From contig JAEYSQ010000214.1 in assembly GCA_023434465.1 (NCBI GenBank), forward strand, positions 1 to 6,010: a DNA stretch of 6,010 nt. Reading direction: 5' to 3'. The notes below the pieces were generated by a model. That model was not told the origin of the DNA and made no database searches. It saw only the letters and a list, made by a program, of their open reading frames with translations. Position numbers and translations under genes: made by a program. Source of the stretch: Actinomycetes bacterium. Lineage in GTDB: Bacteria; Actinomycetota; Thermoleophilia; Solirubrobacterales; 70-9. Shown in pieces: positions 5,896-6,010 of this stretch (positions are counted from its first letter, which is position 1; the number at the start of each line of letters is the position of its first letter).

Positions 5896-6005
5896 GGTCG
5901 CTTGGTAGAAGCGGTCGTCTAAGTTTCAGAATCAGCCGCGAGAACCGATCTCGCTCTGACTCGTCCCGAGGCACCTACCGGGCAGCACCCGCTTGGGCCT
6001 AGGAC
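5896..6005. other. Tandem stem-loops downstream of trxB; possible structured RNA or terminator region
   Basis: The 142 bases after trxB show no protein gene I can support. They contain three consecutive hairpins: 5896-5916 (GGTCGCTT / AAGCGGTC around GGTAG, two G-U pairs on the plus strand); 5929-5962 (inner GCGAGA / TCTCGC, outer GAATCAG / CTGACTC with one mismatch on plus, a G-U pair on minus); and 5963-6005 (GTCC/GGAC, AGGC/GCCT and CGGG/CCCG nested around CAGCA). An alternative closing pairing joins AGTCTAGG (5890-5897) to CCTAGGACT (5998-6006). Wobble pairs favour the plus strand in the first hairpin and the minus strand in the other two, so the strand is unresolved. There is no U-run for an intrinsic terminator, and the sequence does not match tRNA, tmRNA, 6S, SRP or RNase P RNA as I know them. 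It could be part of a structured RNA continuing beyond the edge, or a trxB 3' structure. Confidence 0.3.
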
Positions 6006-6010
6006 TAACC

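Noticed and set aside
5887..5963. A tRNA gene after trxB
   Set aside because: A D-arm-like and a T-arm-like hairpin are present, but there is no proper anticodon stem, the T-loop lacks TTCGA and the acceptor stem has mismatches.

Overview
The window is GC-rich, gene-dense bacterial DNA with short spacers, ATGA start/stop overlaps and many GATCG-type words. The gene content, together with actinobacterial-style oxidase subunits (the conserved SPPPAHNFD tail of subunit I), suggests a high-GC actinobacterium, possibly of the Thermoleophilia/Solirubrobacter type. That placement is inference; no rRNA or other phylogenetic marker is present.

Layout. Minus strand, read right to left: a subunit II-like gene (1810-2694) overlaps by 4 bases a subunit I-like gene (110-1813). 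Five bases after that gene a third reading frame starts (1-104) and leaves the window. Plus strand, divergent from these: an AUR1-like PAP2 phosphatase/transferase (2750-3724) overlaps by 4 bases a YbhN/LPG-synthase-like membrane protein (3721-4845). A 78-base AT-richer spacer with an inverted repeat follows, then thioredoxin reductase trxB (4924-5868). The last 142 bases hold no convincing protein gene but fold into consecutive stem-loops.

The main discovery is the oxidase pair. Both proteins are full length, in frame and clearly members of the cytochrome c oxidase subunit I and II families, with the structural landmarks retained. Almost every catalytic residue has been replaced. Subunit I has lost five of the six haem/CuB histidines, the Tyr of the His-Tyr crosslink, the D- and K-channel residues, the Mg-site His-Asp and the Arg pair that holds haem propionates. 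Subunit II has lost both CuA cysteines, the CuA Glu and one His, keeping only one His and one Met. Parallel loss in two translationally coupled, otherwise intact genes points to a repurposed, redox-inactive (or at most single-haem) oxidase-like complex with an unknown role, not a respiratory enzyme and not simple pseudogenes.

The PAP2/YbhN-like pair is probably a co-translated membrane lipid or lipid-carrier module. TrxB is an ordinary NADPH-dependent thioredoxin reductase with its own likely promoter region.
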